From Rikenellaceae bacterium (GTDB taxonomy: Bacteria > Bacteroidota > Bacteroidia > Bacteroidales > Rikenellaceae), in NCBI GenBank assembly GCA_017463585.1, contig JAFTOX010000002.1:1-46782 (forward strand): a DNA stretch of 46,782 nt. The letters are read 5' to 3'. The translations under genes were made by a program, and so were the position numbers. The notes beneath the pieces were generated by a model. The model made no database searches and was not told the origin of the DNA. It saw nothing but the letters and a program-made list of their open reading frames with translations. This document shows positions 35,989 through 46,782 of the stretch, piece after piece (position 1 is the stretch's first letter; each line of letters begins with the position of its first letter).

Positions 35989-37569
35989 CTATGCCTTTAA
36001 TTGAGCCGTAACACGCGCGGCAGCCTTCTCGATTCGAGCCGTAACCTCGTCATCGATAACGCCTTCGCGCAGCTTCTCATATACATTAGTCGATTCCAAC
36101 TCGCGCAACAGTTCACGCTCGAAATCAGCCACCTGCTCGATCGCAATATCACGCATCAAACCACGTGTTCCGCAATACAAAACCGCAATCTGATGTTCGA
36201 CTGCCATCGGGGCATACTGCGGTTGCACGAGTAGTCTGGTATTCTTACGCCCCTTGTCGAGCGTCGCTGCCGTGACGGCGTCCATATCGCTCGAAAACTT
36301 CGAGAATGCCTCCAACTCACGATATTGCGCCTGGTCGATTTTGAGCGTACCTGCCACCCTCTTCATCGTCTTGATCTGAGCGTTACCACCCACACGCGAC
36401 ACCGAGATACCCACATCGACCGCAGGGCGGTTGCCCTGATTGAAGAGGTTGGTATCGAGGAAGATCTGACCATCGGTGATCGAAATTACGTTCGTCGGGA
36501 TATATGCCGACACGTCACCCGCCTGCGTCTCGATAATCGGCAGCGCCGTGAGCGAACCGCCACCGCGCACCTTGCCACGCAACGATGCGGGCAGGTCGTT
36601 CATCTGCTCAGCCACCTCCTGCTGGTTGATGATCTTCGCTGCACGCTCCAACAGACGCGAGTGCAGATAGAAAATATCACCCGGATATGCCTCACGACCC
36701 GACGGGCGACGCAACACCAGCGACACCTCGCGGTAGGCTACTGCCTGCTTCGACAGATCGTCATAGACCACCAGCGCGTGGCGACCCGTATCGCGGAAAT
36801 ATTCGCCAATCGCAGCACCTGCGAAGGGTGCCAAATATTGCAATGCGGCGGTATCGGCAGCCGTTGCAACGACCACAATCGAGTAGTCCATTGCACCATT
36901 CTTGCGCAGTGTCTCGACCAACGACGCAACCGTCGAAGCCTTCTGACCCACAGCAACATAGATACAATAGATCGGCTCACCCGCCTCAAAATTCTTACGT
37001 TGATTGATAATCGTATCGACAGCGATTGCCGTCTTACCCGTCTGGCGGTCGCCAATGATCAACTCGCGCTGACCGCGACCAATCGGGATCATCGCATCGA
37101 TAGCCTTCAAGCCCGTTTGCAAAGGTTGGTTCACGGGCTGACGGAAGATCACACCCGGCGCTTTACGCTCCAACGGCATCTCAATCTTCTCGCCGCCAAT
37201 CGGACCTCGACCATCGAGCGGCTGACCCAGAGGGTCGATCACACGACCCAACATCTGTTCGCTGACCAAGATCGACGCTGTACGTCCCGTGCGCTTGACC
37301 GTTGCACCCTCCTCGATGCGGTCGGTCGGGCCGAGCAACACAGCGCCCACATTATCCTCTTCGAGGTTCATCACAACGGCACGGTCACCATTCTCGAACT
37401 CCAACAACTCGCCCGCCTCGGCATTGCCAAGACCATAGATGCGCACCACGCCGTCGCTCACCTGCAACACCGTGCCCACCTCGGCAAACTGCGCCCCGAG
37501 ATCGATACCCTGTAATTCGGCCAACAGCACCTCAGAAACCTCTGCCGGCTTGATATTCTCTTTATCCAT
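35989..37569 (-). CDS. atpA: ATP synthase F1 alpha subunit
   Basis: The 526-residue non-catalytic nucleotide-binding subunit carries the Walker [12 protein letters not shown] and the conserved [14 protein letters not shown] segment. Length is typical. It begins 6 bp after atpH and precedes atpG by 6 bp, consistent with a single transcript. Confidence 0.98.
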   Translation of the reverse strand: MDKENIKPAEVSEVLLAELQGIDLGAQFAEVGTVLQVSDGVVRIYGLGNAEAGELLEFENGDRAVVMNLEEDNVGAVLLGPTDRIEEGATVKRTGRTASILVSEQMLGRVIDPLGQPLDGRGPIGGEKIEMPLERKAPGVIFRQPVNQPLQTGLKAIDAMIPIGRGQRELIIGDRQTGKTAIAVDTIINQRKNFEAGEPIYCIYVAVGQKASTVASLVETLRKNGAMDYSIVVVATAADTAALQYLAPFAGAAIGEYFRDTGRHALVVYDDLSKQAVAYREVSLVLRRPSGREAYPGDIFYLHSRLLERAAKIINQQEVAEQMNDLPASLRGKVRGGGSLTALPIIETQAGDVSAYIPTNVISITDGQIFLDTNLFNQGNRPAVDVGISVSRVGGNAQIKTMKRVAGTLKIDQAQYRELEAFSKFSSDMDAVTAATLDKGRKNTRLLVQPQYAPMAVEHQIAVLYCGTRGLMRDIAIEQVADFERELLRELESTNVYEKLREGVIDDEVTARIEKAAARVTAQLKA

Positions 37570-37575
37570 AGTGTG

Positions 37576-38133
37576 TTATAGAATACGTTTATTGTTGCCG
37601 ACCATCGCTCGGCGCACCTCTTCGAGTTGCGTGCGGATCGATGCGTCGACCTGTTTGTCGTCCATTCGCAGACGGAAACCGCCAATCAGGTTCTCATCTA
37701 CGCGACAATTCAATTCGGCCTCACGGCTACCCGTCAATCGTTTAGCCAACTCGGCAATGCGCTCCTTGGTCGGCTCGTCGAGCGGTGCGGCGGTGGTCAA
37801 ATCGACATCGACAATGGCGTGGCGCTCTTTGACAATACGCACCAACGAGTGGAGCATAAATTCGAGAAAACGCTCACGACGATGTGCAAAAACCAACCTC
37901 ACGAATCGCTCCATCGACTCGCTCATCGCCCCTTCGAAGCACTTACCGACCAGCGACACCTTAGTTTCGATGTCGATCGTCGGTGCGATCAATGCCGTTC
38001 TAAACTGCTGAGCCTCAGCCATACACAAAGCCAAGCGACGCGCCTCGTCAAAGACAACACGCTCCTCGCCCCGCGCAGCCGCAAAATCGGCCAGCGCCGT
38101 AGCATATCGTTTGGCTATCAGTCCCGTATACAT
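37576..38133 (-). CDS. atpH: ATP synthase F1 delta subunit
   Basis: The 185-residue protein links the b-subunit stalk to the top of F1. MYTGLIAKRYATALADFA is the typical OSCP/delta opening, which is why the ATG at 38131-38133 is preferred although the frame continues upstream. One base separates this ATG from the atpF stop. C-terminal VDENLIGGFRLRMDDKQVDAS is the conserved delta motif. Confidence 0.93.
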   Translation of the reverse strand: MYTGLIAKRYATALADFAAARGEERVVFDEARRLALCMAEAQQFRTALIAPTIDIETKVSLVGKCFEGAMSESMERFVRLVFAHRRERFLEFMLHSLVRIVKERHAIVDVDLTTAAPLDEPTKERIAELAKRLTGSREAELNCRVDENLIGGFRLRMDDKQVDASIRTQLEEVRRAMVGNNKRIL

Positions 38134-38134
38134 T

Positions 38135-38647
38135 TTACGCTTCGGGGTTAGTCGTTTGTGTATTAATCTCGTCCAGCAGACGATCGGCCAGCTGAGTCTG
38201 CGACTGCTTATCGCGCAACTCGCCACGCAGCAACTTCTCGCTCAAAGCCACAGCCAACGCGGCCACCTGCTGGCGACCATCGCGCAAGATTTGCTCGCGC
38301 TCCTCGTCGGCTTGCACACGTGCCTCAGCGACAATGCGTCGTGCCTCCTCCTCAGCCTTCGTACGTGCCTCAGCCACAATACGATCGCGCTCGTCGGTCG
38401 CCGTGCGGAGTATCTGCTGACGCTCCGCTTCGGCCTTCTCGACGATGGCTTCGCTATCGAGCGTAACGCGCTCCAACCGCACTTCAGCCTCGTGAGCCGC
38501 GTCGATCGACGAATCGATAAACCGTCGTCGCTCCTCGACCGAACGCAGAATCACCGGAAAGCCAAACTTGCAGAGCAGGAACAGCACCACCCCAAAGGCC
38601 AACGAAGTCCAAAAGAGCAGTCCGAGTTCGGGTTGCAAAAGTCCCAT
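38135..38647 (-). CDS. atpF: ATP synthase Fo b subunit
   Basis: The 170-residue protein has one N-terminal membrane helix (GLLFWTSLAFGVVLFLLCKF) followed by a long Glu/Arg/Ala-rich coiled coil with no Pro, forming the peripheral stalk. Length and layout are typical. It follows atpE by 21 bp. Confidence 0.95.
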   Translation of the reverse strand: MGLLQPELGLLFWTSLAFGVVLFLLCKFGFPVILRSVEERRRFIDSSIDAAHEAEVRLERVTLDSEAIVEKAEAERQQILRTATDERDRIVAEARTKAEEEARRIVAEARVQADEEREQILRDGRQQVAALAVALSEKLLRGELRDKQSQTQLADRLLDEINTQTTNPEA

Positions 38648-38668
38648 ATCAGACAGTGTTTGAGCCGA

Positions 38669-38884
38669 TTACAACGCCATAAAGCAGACTGCAACTGCGA
38701 ACAGTGCAACACCCTCGATCAGCGCCGCAGCGATGATCATCGTCGTACGCAACTTATCCGCTACTTCGGGCTGGCGAGCCGAAGCCTCCATCGTAGCCTT
38801 ACCGATCTTCGAGATACCGAATGCGGCACCTACAACTGCGATTGCTGCGCTAAGGGTTGCGCCAAGAATACCCAATGTTTCCAT
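38669..38884 (-). CDS. atpE: ATP synthase Fo c subunit
   Basis: The 71-residue protein is a two-helix hairpin with the ARQPE polar loop and the ion-carrying carboxylate E57 in ALIEGVALF. The residue after the glutamate is Gly rather than Ser or Thr, which favours proton rather than sodium coupling (inference from known c-ring rules). It forms the rotor ring. Confidence 0.97.
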   Translation of the reverse strand: METLGILGATLSAAIAVVGAAFGISKIGKATMEASARQPEVADKLRTTMIIAAALIEGVALFAVAVCFMAL

Positions 38885-38897
38885 AAATGTGTGTTTT

Positions 38898-40100
38898 TTA
38901 GTTGTTTATATTGTTTTCAATTTGTTTTGTTTCGTGCTCGTGCTCCTCCGAGTGTTGCGCCGCACCGATAAATACCGCCGACAACATCGTGAATACAAAT
39001 GCCTGCAAGAAGGCCACCAGCACCTCCAAGCAGTTCATAAAGATTGACAGCACCACCGATACCGCACTCATTGCTCCATTCACTGCCGCACCCATCTTAG
39101 CCGTTGCAAACACGATGCAGGTCAGAATCAAGATGATAGCGTGCCCCGCCAGAATATTGGCGAACAGTCGGATCATCAGCGAGAAGGGCTTGGTGAACAG
39201 ACCGATGAACTCGATTGCTGGCATAATCGGGATCGGCACTTTGAGCCACGTGGGCACTTCGGGCCAGAAAATCTCCTTCCAATAGTCGCGCGTACCAAAC
39301 ACATTGACCGCAAAGAACGTCGCCATCGCCAACACCAACGTAACCGAGATATTACCCGTAACATTAGCTCCCGCGGGGAAGATCGGAATCAGTCCCATCA
39401 GGTTATTGACGAAGATAAAGAAGAACGCCGTCAATAGATAGGGCGCAAATTTGCGATAGTTCGGACCGACGCAGGGGATAATGATACCCTCCATCACCGA
39501 ATCGATCACCATTTCGAGCACGCCTGCCAAACCACCCTTTGCCTTCGCGTCGGGTTGGTCGTTGCGATAGCGACGCGCCACGCCCAACACAATGAGCAAC
39601 AGCACCGCACAATTCACAAACAGACCCGCCACGGTCTTGGTTATCGACAGATCGATCGGGCGAACTACCTCACCCTCAGCCGTTTGCTCGACAATTTTGC
39701 CCGCATACTCTCCTTCGTCGGCAATGCGGAAACCTTCGTACTCGTGCCCTGCGTGCAGGTGCGACGACGAGAAACAGTGCCACTCGCCCGACTGCGAACG
39801 TACAATCACAAGCAACGGAATCGTTACGTGGTGCTCGCCCACGGTGCAGATATGCCACTCGTAGCTATCGGTGATATGTCCGAGCACAACCTCCTTGACA
39901 TTAAGCTCCTGCTCCTCCACCAGCGGTTCAGCCTCAGCAATCGCCTCTTGCGCCTCCGTCATCGGTTCAGCGTGCTCCGGCACCTCCGCCGCAACAGCCG
40001 CAACAGCCTCGGACTGCGCATAATCAATCGACTCCTGCCCCCACGCGGGACAAGTGTACATCAACACCAACGCGAACAATATGCCGACTAAGCGATTCAT
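38898..40100 (-). CDS. atpB: ATP synthase Fo a subunit with a signal peptide and long N-terminal extension
   Basis: The protein has 400 residues, over 100 longer than the E. coli a subunit. A cleavable-looking signal peptide (MNRLVGILFALVLMYTCPAWG) is followed by an Ala/Glu-rich linker and a periplasmic-looking region (about 65-150), then the usual membrane domain. The conserved essential arginine is R311 in MIRLFANILAGH. Its start overlaps the atpC stop by 4 bp. No atpI lies between atpC and atpB. Confidence 0.95.
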   Translation of the reverse strand: MNRLVGILFALVLMYTCPAWGQESIDYAQSEAVAAVAAEVPEHAEPMTEAQEAIAEAEPLVEEQELNVKEVVLGHITDSYEWHICTVGEHHVTIPLLVIVRSQSGEWHCFSSSHLHAGHEYEGFRIADEGEYAGKIVEQTAEGEVVRPIDLSITKTVAGLFVNCAVLLLIVLGVARRYRNDQPDAKAKGGLAGVLEMVIDSVMEGIIIPCVGPNYRKFAPYLLTAFFFIFVNNLMGLIPIFPAGANVTGNISVTLVLAMATFFAVNVFGTRDYWKEIFWPEVPTWLKVPIPIMPAIEFIGLFTKPFSLMIRLFANILAGHAIILILTCIVFATAKMGAAVNGAMSAVSVVLSIFMNCLEVLVAFLQAFVFTMLSAVFIGAAQHSEEHEHETKQIENNINN

Positions 40101-40360
40101 TTAGTTACTTTTACGTTCGGTGCGTCCAACTCAGCACACACCTCAATCTGATCATTATGTACGTTGACCACCCCACTGCGGATTGCCACACGGCGCTCCG
40201 TGCCACTCTCAACGTAGATCACTTCGCCACGTTCGAGCGTCGACATCAGCGGTGCGTGACCGCGCAACACGGTGAACTGACCAGCCGTGCCCGACAGCTT
40301 TACGCTCTCGACCTCAGCCTGACAAACAACACCTTCGGGGGTTACAATCAACAACTGCAT
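40097..40360 (-). CDS. atpC: ATP synthase F1 epsilon subunit, short form
   Basis: The 87-residue protein contains only the N-terminal beta-sandwich (GTAGQFTVLRGHAPLMSTL); the C-terminal helical hairpin of the about 135-residue classical form is absent. Short epsilon subunits are usual in Bacteroidetes as far as I recall, so I treat it as complete. It follows atpD by 11 bp. Confidence 0.92.
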   Translation of the reverse strand: MQLLIVTPEGVVCQAEVESVKLSGTAGQFTVLRGHAPLMSTLERGEVIYVESGTERRVAIRSGVVNVHNDQIEVCAELDAPNVKVTK

Positions 40361-40371
40361 ACCTATATATA

Positions 40372-41913
<1,542 letters not shown>

Positions 41914-41993
41914 TCACACAAAATCGCGCCCTGAGTAATCTCTACCACACATTTTCGACCAACCATCGAAAAATATAGGCACGCGAATCGCAA

Positions 41994-42023
41994 CAAAAAT
42001 AGCAATTTTTTCTTAATTTCAAA
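41994..42023 (-). promoter_or_regulatory. Probable promoter of the ATP synthase operon
   Basis: On the minus strand TTTG (42023-42020), 18 bp, then TATTTTTG (42001-41994). The leader to the atpD ATG at 41883 would be about 105 nt. The 41884-42195 gap holds nothing else but a terminator. Confidence 0.5.
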
Positions 42024-42133
42024 ACATTTGCCCGACGATTATGGATCGGTATTCCCTCTCTATCACTCTTTTCCTCCACAAAAAAGCACCGCAGATACAC
42101 CTCTGTCCACTATTCGCGTCTTTGACCTCACTA

Positions 42134-42168
42134 CAAAAAAATGTCCCCGCCCCTTTCGGGACGAGGAC
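42134..42168 (-). terminator. Terminator of the SusCD operon
   Basis: On the minus strand GTCCTCGTCCC pairs with GGGGCGGGGAC (two G-U pairs) around a GAAA tetraloop and is followed by a run of seven Ts. It lies 28 bp after the SusD stop. Confidence 0.8.
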
Positions 42169-42195
42169 TTAGATTTGATGTTTTTAAATCAACTA

Positions 42196-43956
42196 CTACC
42201 AGCCGGGATTCTGCTCCAAGTTGGGGTTGATGATGGTAACACCGCTAGGCAGAGGATCCAAGTAGTTCTTGTTCTCATTGAATTCGCGGTTACGGGTGGG
42301 GTGGAAAGCCGAAATATACTGCTTGCCATCAACCTCAATCCAGAAGTCGCCCTCGATATCAGCCCATTCCTTACCATCGTGCAGACCCTGCCAGTCGTAC
42401 ACGTTCTTAGTGTAGTCGTAGTAAGCCTTAACAGCCTCTGCGCTAACACCTACGATACCGCTGGGGTTCTTCTTGAAATCGAGCTGAGCACCCATCTTCC
42501 AACGCATCAGGTCATCGTAACGGAAACCGTCGCAGATGAGCTCGTTACGACGCTCACGACGGATCTCCCAAATCAGGTTGCTTACATTGTAAACGTTCTT
42601 GGGATCCTTGGTGATTGTAACACCGTTAACTGCTACATTGTCGCCCGAAACGGTCAGTGCGGGAATCTTACCGTGCTTAGTACGCAACTCGTTGATCGAC
42701 TTGTCAGCGTCAGCCTGAGTCATCGAACCCAGCTCAGCGCAAGCCTCAGCATAGTTCAACAGAACCTCCGAGTACATATAAACCGGACCGTCGGTATCGT
42801 TGTAGGGAGCCAACTCGTTATCACCGCCGTTCAGAACATAGTCCTTAACAACGAACTTGGTCAACCAGTAACCGGTGGTCGAGTTGATACCCTTCAACCA
42901 CGAGTAGGTATCCAACATTACAACCGAGTCACAAACGTTGTGAGCCAGACGAGCGTCACGACCACGGATAGCCTTCTCAACGGTCGAATCGTCGAAACCA
43001 GCCTCACTTACGTGGATAGGCAGACCGTCAGCGTTGCAGTACGACTCAACAGCGTCCTTAGTCATACCCCAAGTAGGAGTCGACGAGCTCGAATAGCCGT
43101 GCAGACCGTGACCGAGCTTAACCTCCGAGTCATAACGGAACTCCTTGTACATAATCATCTCCGAGTTACCCTTCAAATCCTTCGAGATGTAGTTCGAAGC
43201 GTAATCGTTGTGGATCGACCACTTACCGCTGTTCATTACCTCCAAAGCAGCCTCCTTAGCGATCTGGAAGAACTCCTTAGCAACGGTAGCATTGTTCTCG
43301 TGGTACTTCTGCCAGCTACCCTCGAACAGAGCAACGCGCGACAGAACGGTCCAAGCTACATACTTGTGGAACGAACGGCCGTCCGAGTAATCGCGGCAGT
43401 TCTGACCAGCAAACTTCAGATCCTCGCAAACCTTGCGCATAATCTCAGCGCGGTCGGTACGAGTCTGCGACTGCCAAGCCTCATCGTTCATATCCACCTC
43501 TTTGTCCTGCCATACGCAGTCACCGTAAGCGTTAACTACATCGTAGTGCTGAATTGCACGGTAGAAGCGGCAGAAGCCCTCATAGTGCTTGCGAACCTCG
43601 TCCGAAAGCTCCATATTAGCCATACGTGCCATAATCAAGTTAGCACGACGAGCCTCTACGTACGACGACTTCCAGATACCGGTACCCGAGGGGATAGTTA
43701 CTGCGTACTCAGGATTGTTGTTATCCTGACCGTAGTCATCACTCTTCGAAGCTGCATAGAAGCGACCGTTGTGAGCGCTACCGTAGCTCGAGAATGCGCT
43801 ATAGAAATAGTTGGTCTCCATCTTGAGAGCAGTCTCGCCCTGCCAGAAGGTCGGACCGTCTGCGAACGACGACTGGGGATCCTCTGCAAGGAACTTCTCA
43901 CAACCTACCAAAGCTGCGGTTGCAAAGACCATTGCTGCAATTAATATCTTTTTCAT
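42196..43956 (-). CDS. SusD/RagB-family nutrient-binding lipoprotein
   Basis: The 586-residue protein has a lipoprotein signal with C19 in ALVGC. SusD hallmarks follow: YFYSAFSSYGSAH near the N-terminus, YVEARRANLIMARM (TPR-type helix), RFYRAIQHYDVVNAYGDC, and the C-terminal SusD region with RRERRNELICDGFRYDDLMRW. It is the surface lid of a TonB-dependent nutrient importer, paired with the SusC gene 20 bp upstream. The substrate cannot be told; no glycoside hydrolase adjoins it inside the window. Confidence 0.95.
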   Translation of the reverse strand: MKKILIAAMVFATAALVGCEKFLAEDPQSSFADGPTFWQGETALKMETNYFYSAFSSYGSAHNGRFYAASKSDDYGQDNNNPEYAVTIPSGTGIWKSSYVEARRANLIMARMANMELSDEVRKHYEGFCRFYRAIQHYDVVNAYGDCVWQDKEVDMNDEAWQSQTRTDRAEIMRKVCEDLKFAGQNCRDYSDGRSFHKYVAWTVLSRVALFEGSWQKYHENNATVAKEFFQIAKEAALEVMNSGKWSIHNDYASNYISKDLKGNSEMIMYKEFRYDSEVKLGHGLHGYSSSSTPTWGMTKDAVESYCNADGLPIHVSEAGFDDSTVEKAIRGRDARLAHNVCDSVVMLDTYSWLKGINSTTGYWLTKFVVKDYVLNGGDNELAPYNDTDGPVYMYSEVLLNYAEACAELGSMTQADADKSINELRTKHGKIPALTVSGDNVAVNGVTITKDPKNVYNVSNLIWEIRRERRNELICDGFRYDDLMRWKMGAQLDFKKNPSGIVGVSAEAVKAYYDYTKNVYDWQGLHDGKEWADIEGDFWIEVDGKQYISAFHPTRNREFNENKNYLDPLPSGVTIINPNLEQNPGW

Positions 43957-43976
43957 ATTCTTTGTTACTTTTTAGA

Positions 43977-46782
43977 TTAGAACGAAATCTGAACACCACA
44001 CGACCATACACGGCAGAACGGGTTACCACGACCACCAGTATCAGCAGTACCACTTACGTTGTACTCGGGGTCGATTGCACCATTCAGGTGATCGAAAGTA
44101 ATGAGGTTCTGAGCACTTACATACACGCGAGCCTTCTCGATCGAAGCCTTCATAGTCCAATCCTTCGGCAGAGTGTAACCCAAGGTTACGTTCTTCAGAC
44201 GCAAGTATGCCATATTGCTCAAGTACTTAGTCTGCGAGTAGTAGTTGTTAGCACCATTCGACAGACCGTTGATCGAACCGGTATGACCAATCCAAGGACG
44301 CGGGAACTTAGCGTCGGGATTCTCGGGAGTATAGTAATCCAACTGATCGGTGAAGATGTTGGTCGAACGACCCTGAGTCAAAGGCAGGATACGCGACGAC
44401 TGCGACCACATATCACGCTTGCCAACACCCTGGAACAAGAACTCGAAGTCGAGACCCTTCCACTGCAAGCCAGCGCGCAACGAGTACTCGTAACGGGGCT
44501 GAGTGTTACCGATACGGATCAAGTCACCGTGATCGTCAATAGTACCCTTACCCGAGTCAACCTTACCGTCACCATTCAGATCCTCGTACTTAACGTCACC
44601 CTCGCCGTAGCGGAAGCCACCCTTGTACAGAGCCTTCTGGTAAACCTCGTTGATACCTACGCGCGAACCGTCAGCCAGAACTACACCGTTAGCTGCCTCG
44701 TCAGCGGTGAAGTAAGCGTCAGCGGTCTGGAAGCCCCAGATTTCGCCCCACTGCTTACCTACGTAGTAACCGGTGATAGCACCAGTGTTGGTACCCCAAT
44801 CGGTGATCTCCGACTTGCTGTCAGCCAAAGTAGCAGTAGCGTAGATGCGGAAGTTCTTGTTGAACGAGTGGTTGTAGTCAACCTGTACCTCCCAACCGCG
44901 AGTACGCATATCACCACCATTTACCTTAGGCATCGACGACAGACCGATCTCATAAGCCACCTGGTCAGCGGTTACGAGCATACCGGTAGTCTGACGCTGG
45001 TACCAGTCAAATACGATGTTCAGGTCGTTGTTCAAGAAACCGAGGTCGAAACCAACGTCAAGAGTCTTGATAGTCTCCCAAGTCAGAGCGGGGTTGCTTA
45101 CGCCCGGCATACCGAAGTACGACAGCGAACCGTTAGCGCTCTCGGGGCCGATCCAGCTGATCGACGAACGACCGATAGTCGAGATGAAGGGATAGTACGA
45201 ACCTGCCGATACGTCCTCGTTACCGATCATACCGTACGAAGCGCGGATCTTCAAGTTGCTAACAACGTCCTGGTTCTTCATAAAGTTCTCCTCCGACAGA
45301 CGGTAACCTACCGAAGCCGAGGGGAAGAAGCCCCACTTCTGCGAAACAGCGAACTTCGACGAACCGTCGTAACGACCGTTCAACTCAACGAGCAGCTTGT
45401 CCTTCCAGTTGTAGTTGATACGACCGAAGAAACCGGCAGCAGCACGCTTCGACTTCGACTCGCTAACGGAAGCAAGACCGTCTGCGTTCTCGGTCAGCGA
45501 CAGAACGGGATAGTTGTCGTTGATCATATTCTTCGAAGTAGCACCGATAGTCTGGGTGAAGTAGTCGTCCGAGTTGAAACCGAGCTTCACTGCCAAGTTG
45601 TGATCCTTAGCCAGATCTACGTTGTAGTCGAAGTATGCGTTGAATGCGTTAGCACGATTCTTAACGATGGTCTTCGATACCTGGTTCGAGCTAACCAAAG
45701 CGTACTTGGGCGAGTAGCTCGACCACCAGTTTGCTACGTGAACGGGCAGAGTAACGCCGTTCGAAATGTAGTTCAGAATGCTACGAGTGTAATCGCCGTG
45801 GAAAGTCAGACCCTTAGCGATGTTGATGTCGATGTTAGCACCTACACGCATATAGTCGTCCTGACCCTTCTGAGTGGGATAGCCTACTACGAAACCGTTA
45901 CCGTGACGGAAGTACAGACCCTTACCGCTCTCAGCCTTAGCATTGATCGACTCACCAGTTGCGGGGTCGATACCACCATCCGAAATACCGAAGGGGAAGA
46001 AGGTCGGGAAACGCATAGTGTAAGTAAACAAGTTCGAACCCGAACCCGAGTTGCTGTTAGGATACTTGAATACCTTCTCGGTGTACATCATCTTGGTACC
46101 GATGCGCAACCACTTCTTAACCTGCGACGAAGTCGAAACGTTAGCAGTTACACGCTGCATCGACTGCTCGTCTGCCATCTTCAACAGACCGTCCTGCTTG
46201 TAGTAGTTCATCGAGATGTTGTACGAAGTCTTACCTGCGCTACCTGCAACAGTCAGATTGTGGCTGTGCTGGAAAGCAGTGTTCTTCAAGATTTCCTTGT
46301 TAGGATCTACAACACGGTAGAAGTGTGCAGTACCCGATGCGTTGTACTCGTAGTCACGACCGTAAACATAGGTCTGACCCAGCTTACCTGCATTGTAATC
46401 ATCGAGGTAGTTGTCCAACCAGTTCTTCATAGGATCCAACAACTTCGAGTAGTACATACCGAATGCCTCCGAGTCATACAGACCGTTGGTGTTCTCGTTA
46501 GCCAACATAGTGAACTCCATTGCGGGGATCACGTCGTAGCCGGTAGCGTACTTGGGAAGGTCGATAGGCTGCTGCCAAGCGAAGTTAGCCGAGTAGGTAA
46601 CCTTTGCACGATCCTTAACCTCCGAACCGTCCTTCGAGGTGATCAATACAACACCGTAAGCACCACGGGTACCGTAGATCGAAGCCGAAGCAGCGTCCTT
46701 CAGAACCGAGATGTTAGCAATGTTGTCGGGGTTAACGAACGAAAGGTCGCTGATCTCAACACCGTCCAACAGGATCAGAGGC
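43977..46782 (-). CDS. SusC/RagA-family TonB-linked outer-membrane transporter, 5' end outside window
   Basis: The visible 935 residues begin within the plug domain at PLILLDGVEIS and NIANISVLKDAASASIYGTRGAYGVVLI, both diagnostic of SusC-type plugs, and end in the C-terminal beta-strand with aromatic terminus (FCRVWSCGVQISF). The barrel part contains the SusC motif ARVYVSAQNLITFD. The carboxypeptidase-like and TonB-box N-terminus lies beyond the right edge. It forms a SusCD pair with the following gene. Confidence 0.95.
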   Translation of the reverse strand, partial: PLILLDGVEISDLSFVNPDNIANISVLKDAASASIYGTRGAYGVVLITSKDGSEVKDRAKVTYSANFAWQQPIDLPKYATGYDVIPAMEFTMLANENTNGLYDSEAFGMYYSKLLDPMKNWLDNYLDDYNAGKLGQTYVYGRDYEYNASGTAHFYRVVDPNKEILKNTAFQHSHNLTVAGSAGKTSYNISMNYYKQDGLLKMADEQSMQRVTANVSTSSQVKKWLRIGTKMMYTEKVFKYPNSNSGSGSNLFTYTMRFPTFFPFGISDGGIDPATGESINAKAESGKGLYFRHGNGFVVGYPTQKGQDDYMRVGANIDINIAKGLTFHGDYTRSILNYISNGVTLPVHVANWWSSYSPKYALVSSNQVSKTIVKNRANAFNAYFDYNVDLAKDHNLAVKLGFNSDDYFTQTIGATSKNMINDNYPVLSLTENADGLASVSESKSKRAAAGFFGRINYNWKDKLLVELNGRYDGSSKFAVSQKWGFFPSASVGYRLSEENFMKNQDVVSNLKIRASYGMIGNEDVSAGSYYPFISTIGRSSISWIGPESANGSLSYFGMPGVSNPALTWETIKTLDVGFDLGFLNNDLNIVFDWYQRQTTGMLVTADQVAYEIGLSSMPKVNGGDMRTRGWEVQVDYNHSFNKNFRIYATATLADSKSEITDWGTNTGAITGYYVGKQWGEIWGFQTADAYFTADEAANGVVLADGSRVGINEVYQKALYKGGFRYGEGDVKYEDLNGDGKVDSGKGTIDDHGDLIRIGNTQPRYEYSLRAGLQWKGLDFEFLFQGVGKRDMWSQSSRILPLTQGRSTNIFTDQLDYYTPENPDAKFPRPWIGHTGSINGLSNGANNYYSQTKYLSNMAYLRLKNVTLGYTLPKDWTMKASIEKARVYVSAQNLITFDHLNGAIDPEYNVSGTADTGGRGNPFCRVWSCGVQISF

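Noticed and set aside
40097..40360. Truncated, non-functional atpC.
   Set aside because: The short epsilon form is expected in this phylum, and the frame is clean and tightly packed between atpD and atpB.
42028..43944. Plus-strand 638-codon frame opposite SusD.
   Set aside because: It is the antisense of a clear SusD gene with regular codon use and has no plausible domains; the same holds for long antisense frames over the atp and fimbrillin-type genes.

Overview
The window looks like a chromosome segment of a gut-type Bacteroidales bacterium, perhaps Rikenellaceae/Alistipes-like (the genus is an inference). The evidence is a SusC/SusD pair, fimbrillin-type lipoproteins, a Bacteroidetes-type Cas6, the atpD-C-B-E-F-H-A-G gene order, and repeated promoters of the form TTTG-N19..21-TAnnTTTG. 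Intergenic and CRISPR regions are visibly more AT-rich than the galactose, ATP synthase and Sus regions.

Layout. 1-3.1 kb: the 3' end of an unknown gene, a 5'-truncated BspA-type leucine-rich-repeat remnant, a secreted metallophosphoesterase (minus) and an orphan hypothetical (minus). 3.4-11.7 kb: a plus-strand galactoside operon (sugar nucleotidyltransferase, GH2 enzyme, galK, lipoprotein galM, large GH2 beta-galactosidase) ending at a strong hairpin terminator. 12.1-14.5 kb: a monocistronic GH3 beta-glucosidase with its own canonical promoter. 14.8-17.3 kb: small uncharacterised accessory genes, one possibly frameshifted.

17.4-26.1 kb: a type III-A (Csm) CRISPR-Cas locus in two converging halves. 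The plus-strand half is a CARF-HEPN effector, a 121-aa uncharacterised protein and Cas6. The minus-strand half is an unknown acidic protein, an HD-less Cas10 with an intact GGDD motif, Csm2, Csm3, Csm4 and Csm5. A 9-repeat, 8-spacer array lies between them. No cas1/cas2 is present. The design points to defence through Csm3 RNA cleavage plus cyclic-oligoadenylate activation of the HEPN RNase, and the 121-aa protein is the most interesting candidate for a modulator of that signal. 26.3-28.0 kb: another orphan gene, a truncated ADP-ribosyltransferase-like pseudogene that appears to mark a rearrangement junction, and a gene-poor stretch with a promoter, a nine-G tract and a terminator.

28.0-35.0 kb: a surface-protein cluster with a 47-aa peptide gene, a fimbrillin-like lipoprotein, a 1020-aa fimbrial tip-like lipoprotein and a lipoprotein joining a fimbrillin-like region to a CotH kinase domain. 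35.1-41.9 kb: the complete F1Fo ATP synthase operon (minus). 42.2-46.8 kb: SusD and the 3' part of SusC (minus), running off the right edge.

All assignments come from reading the sequence and remembered family motifs. No searches were run.
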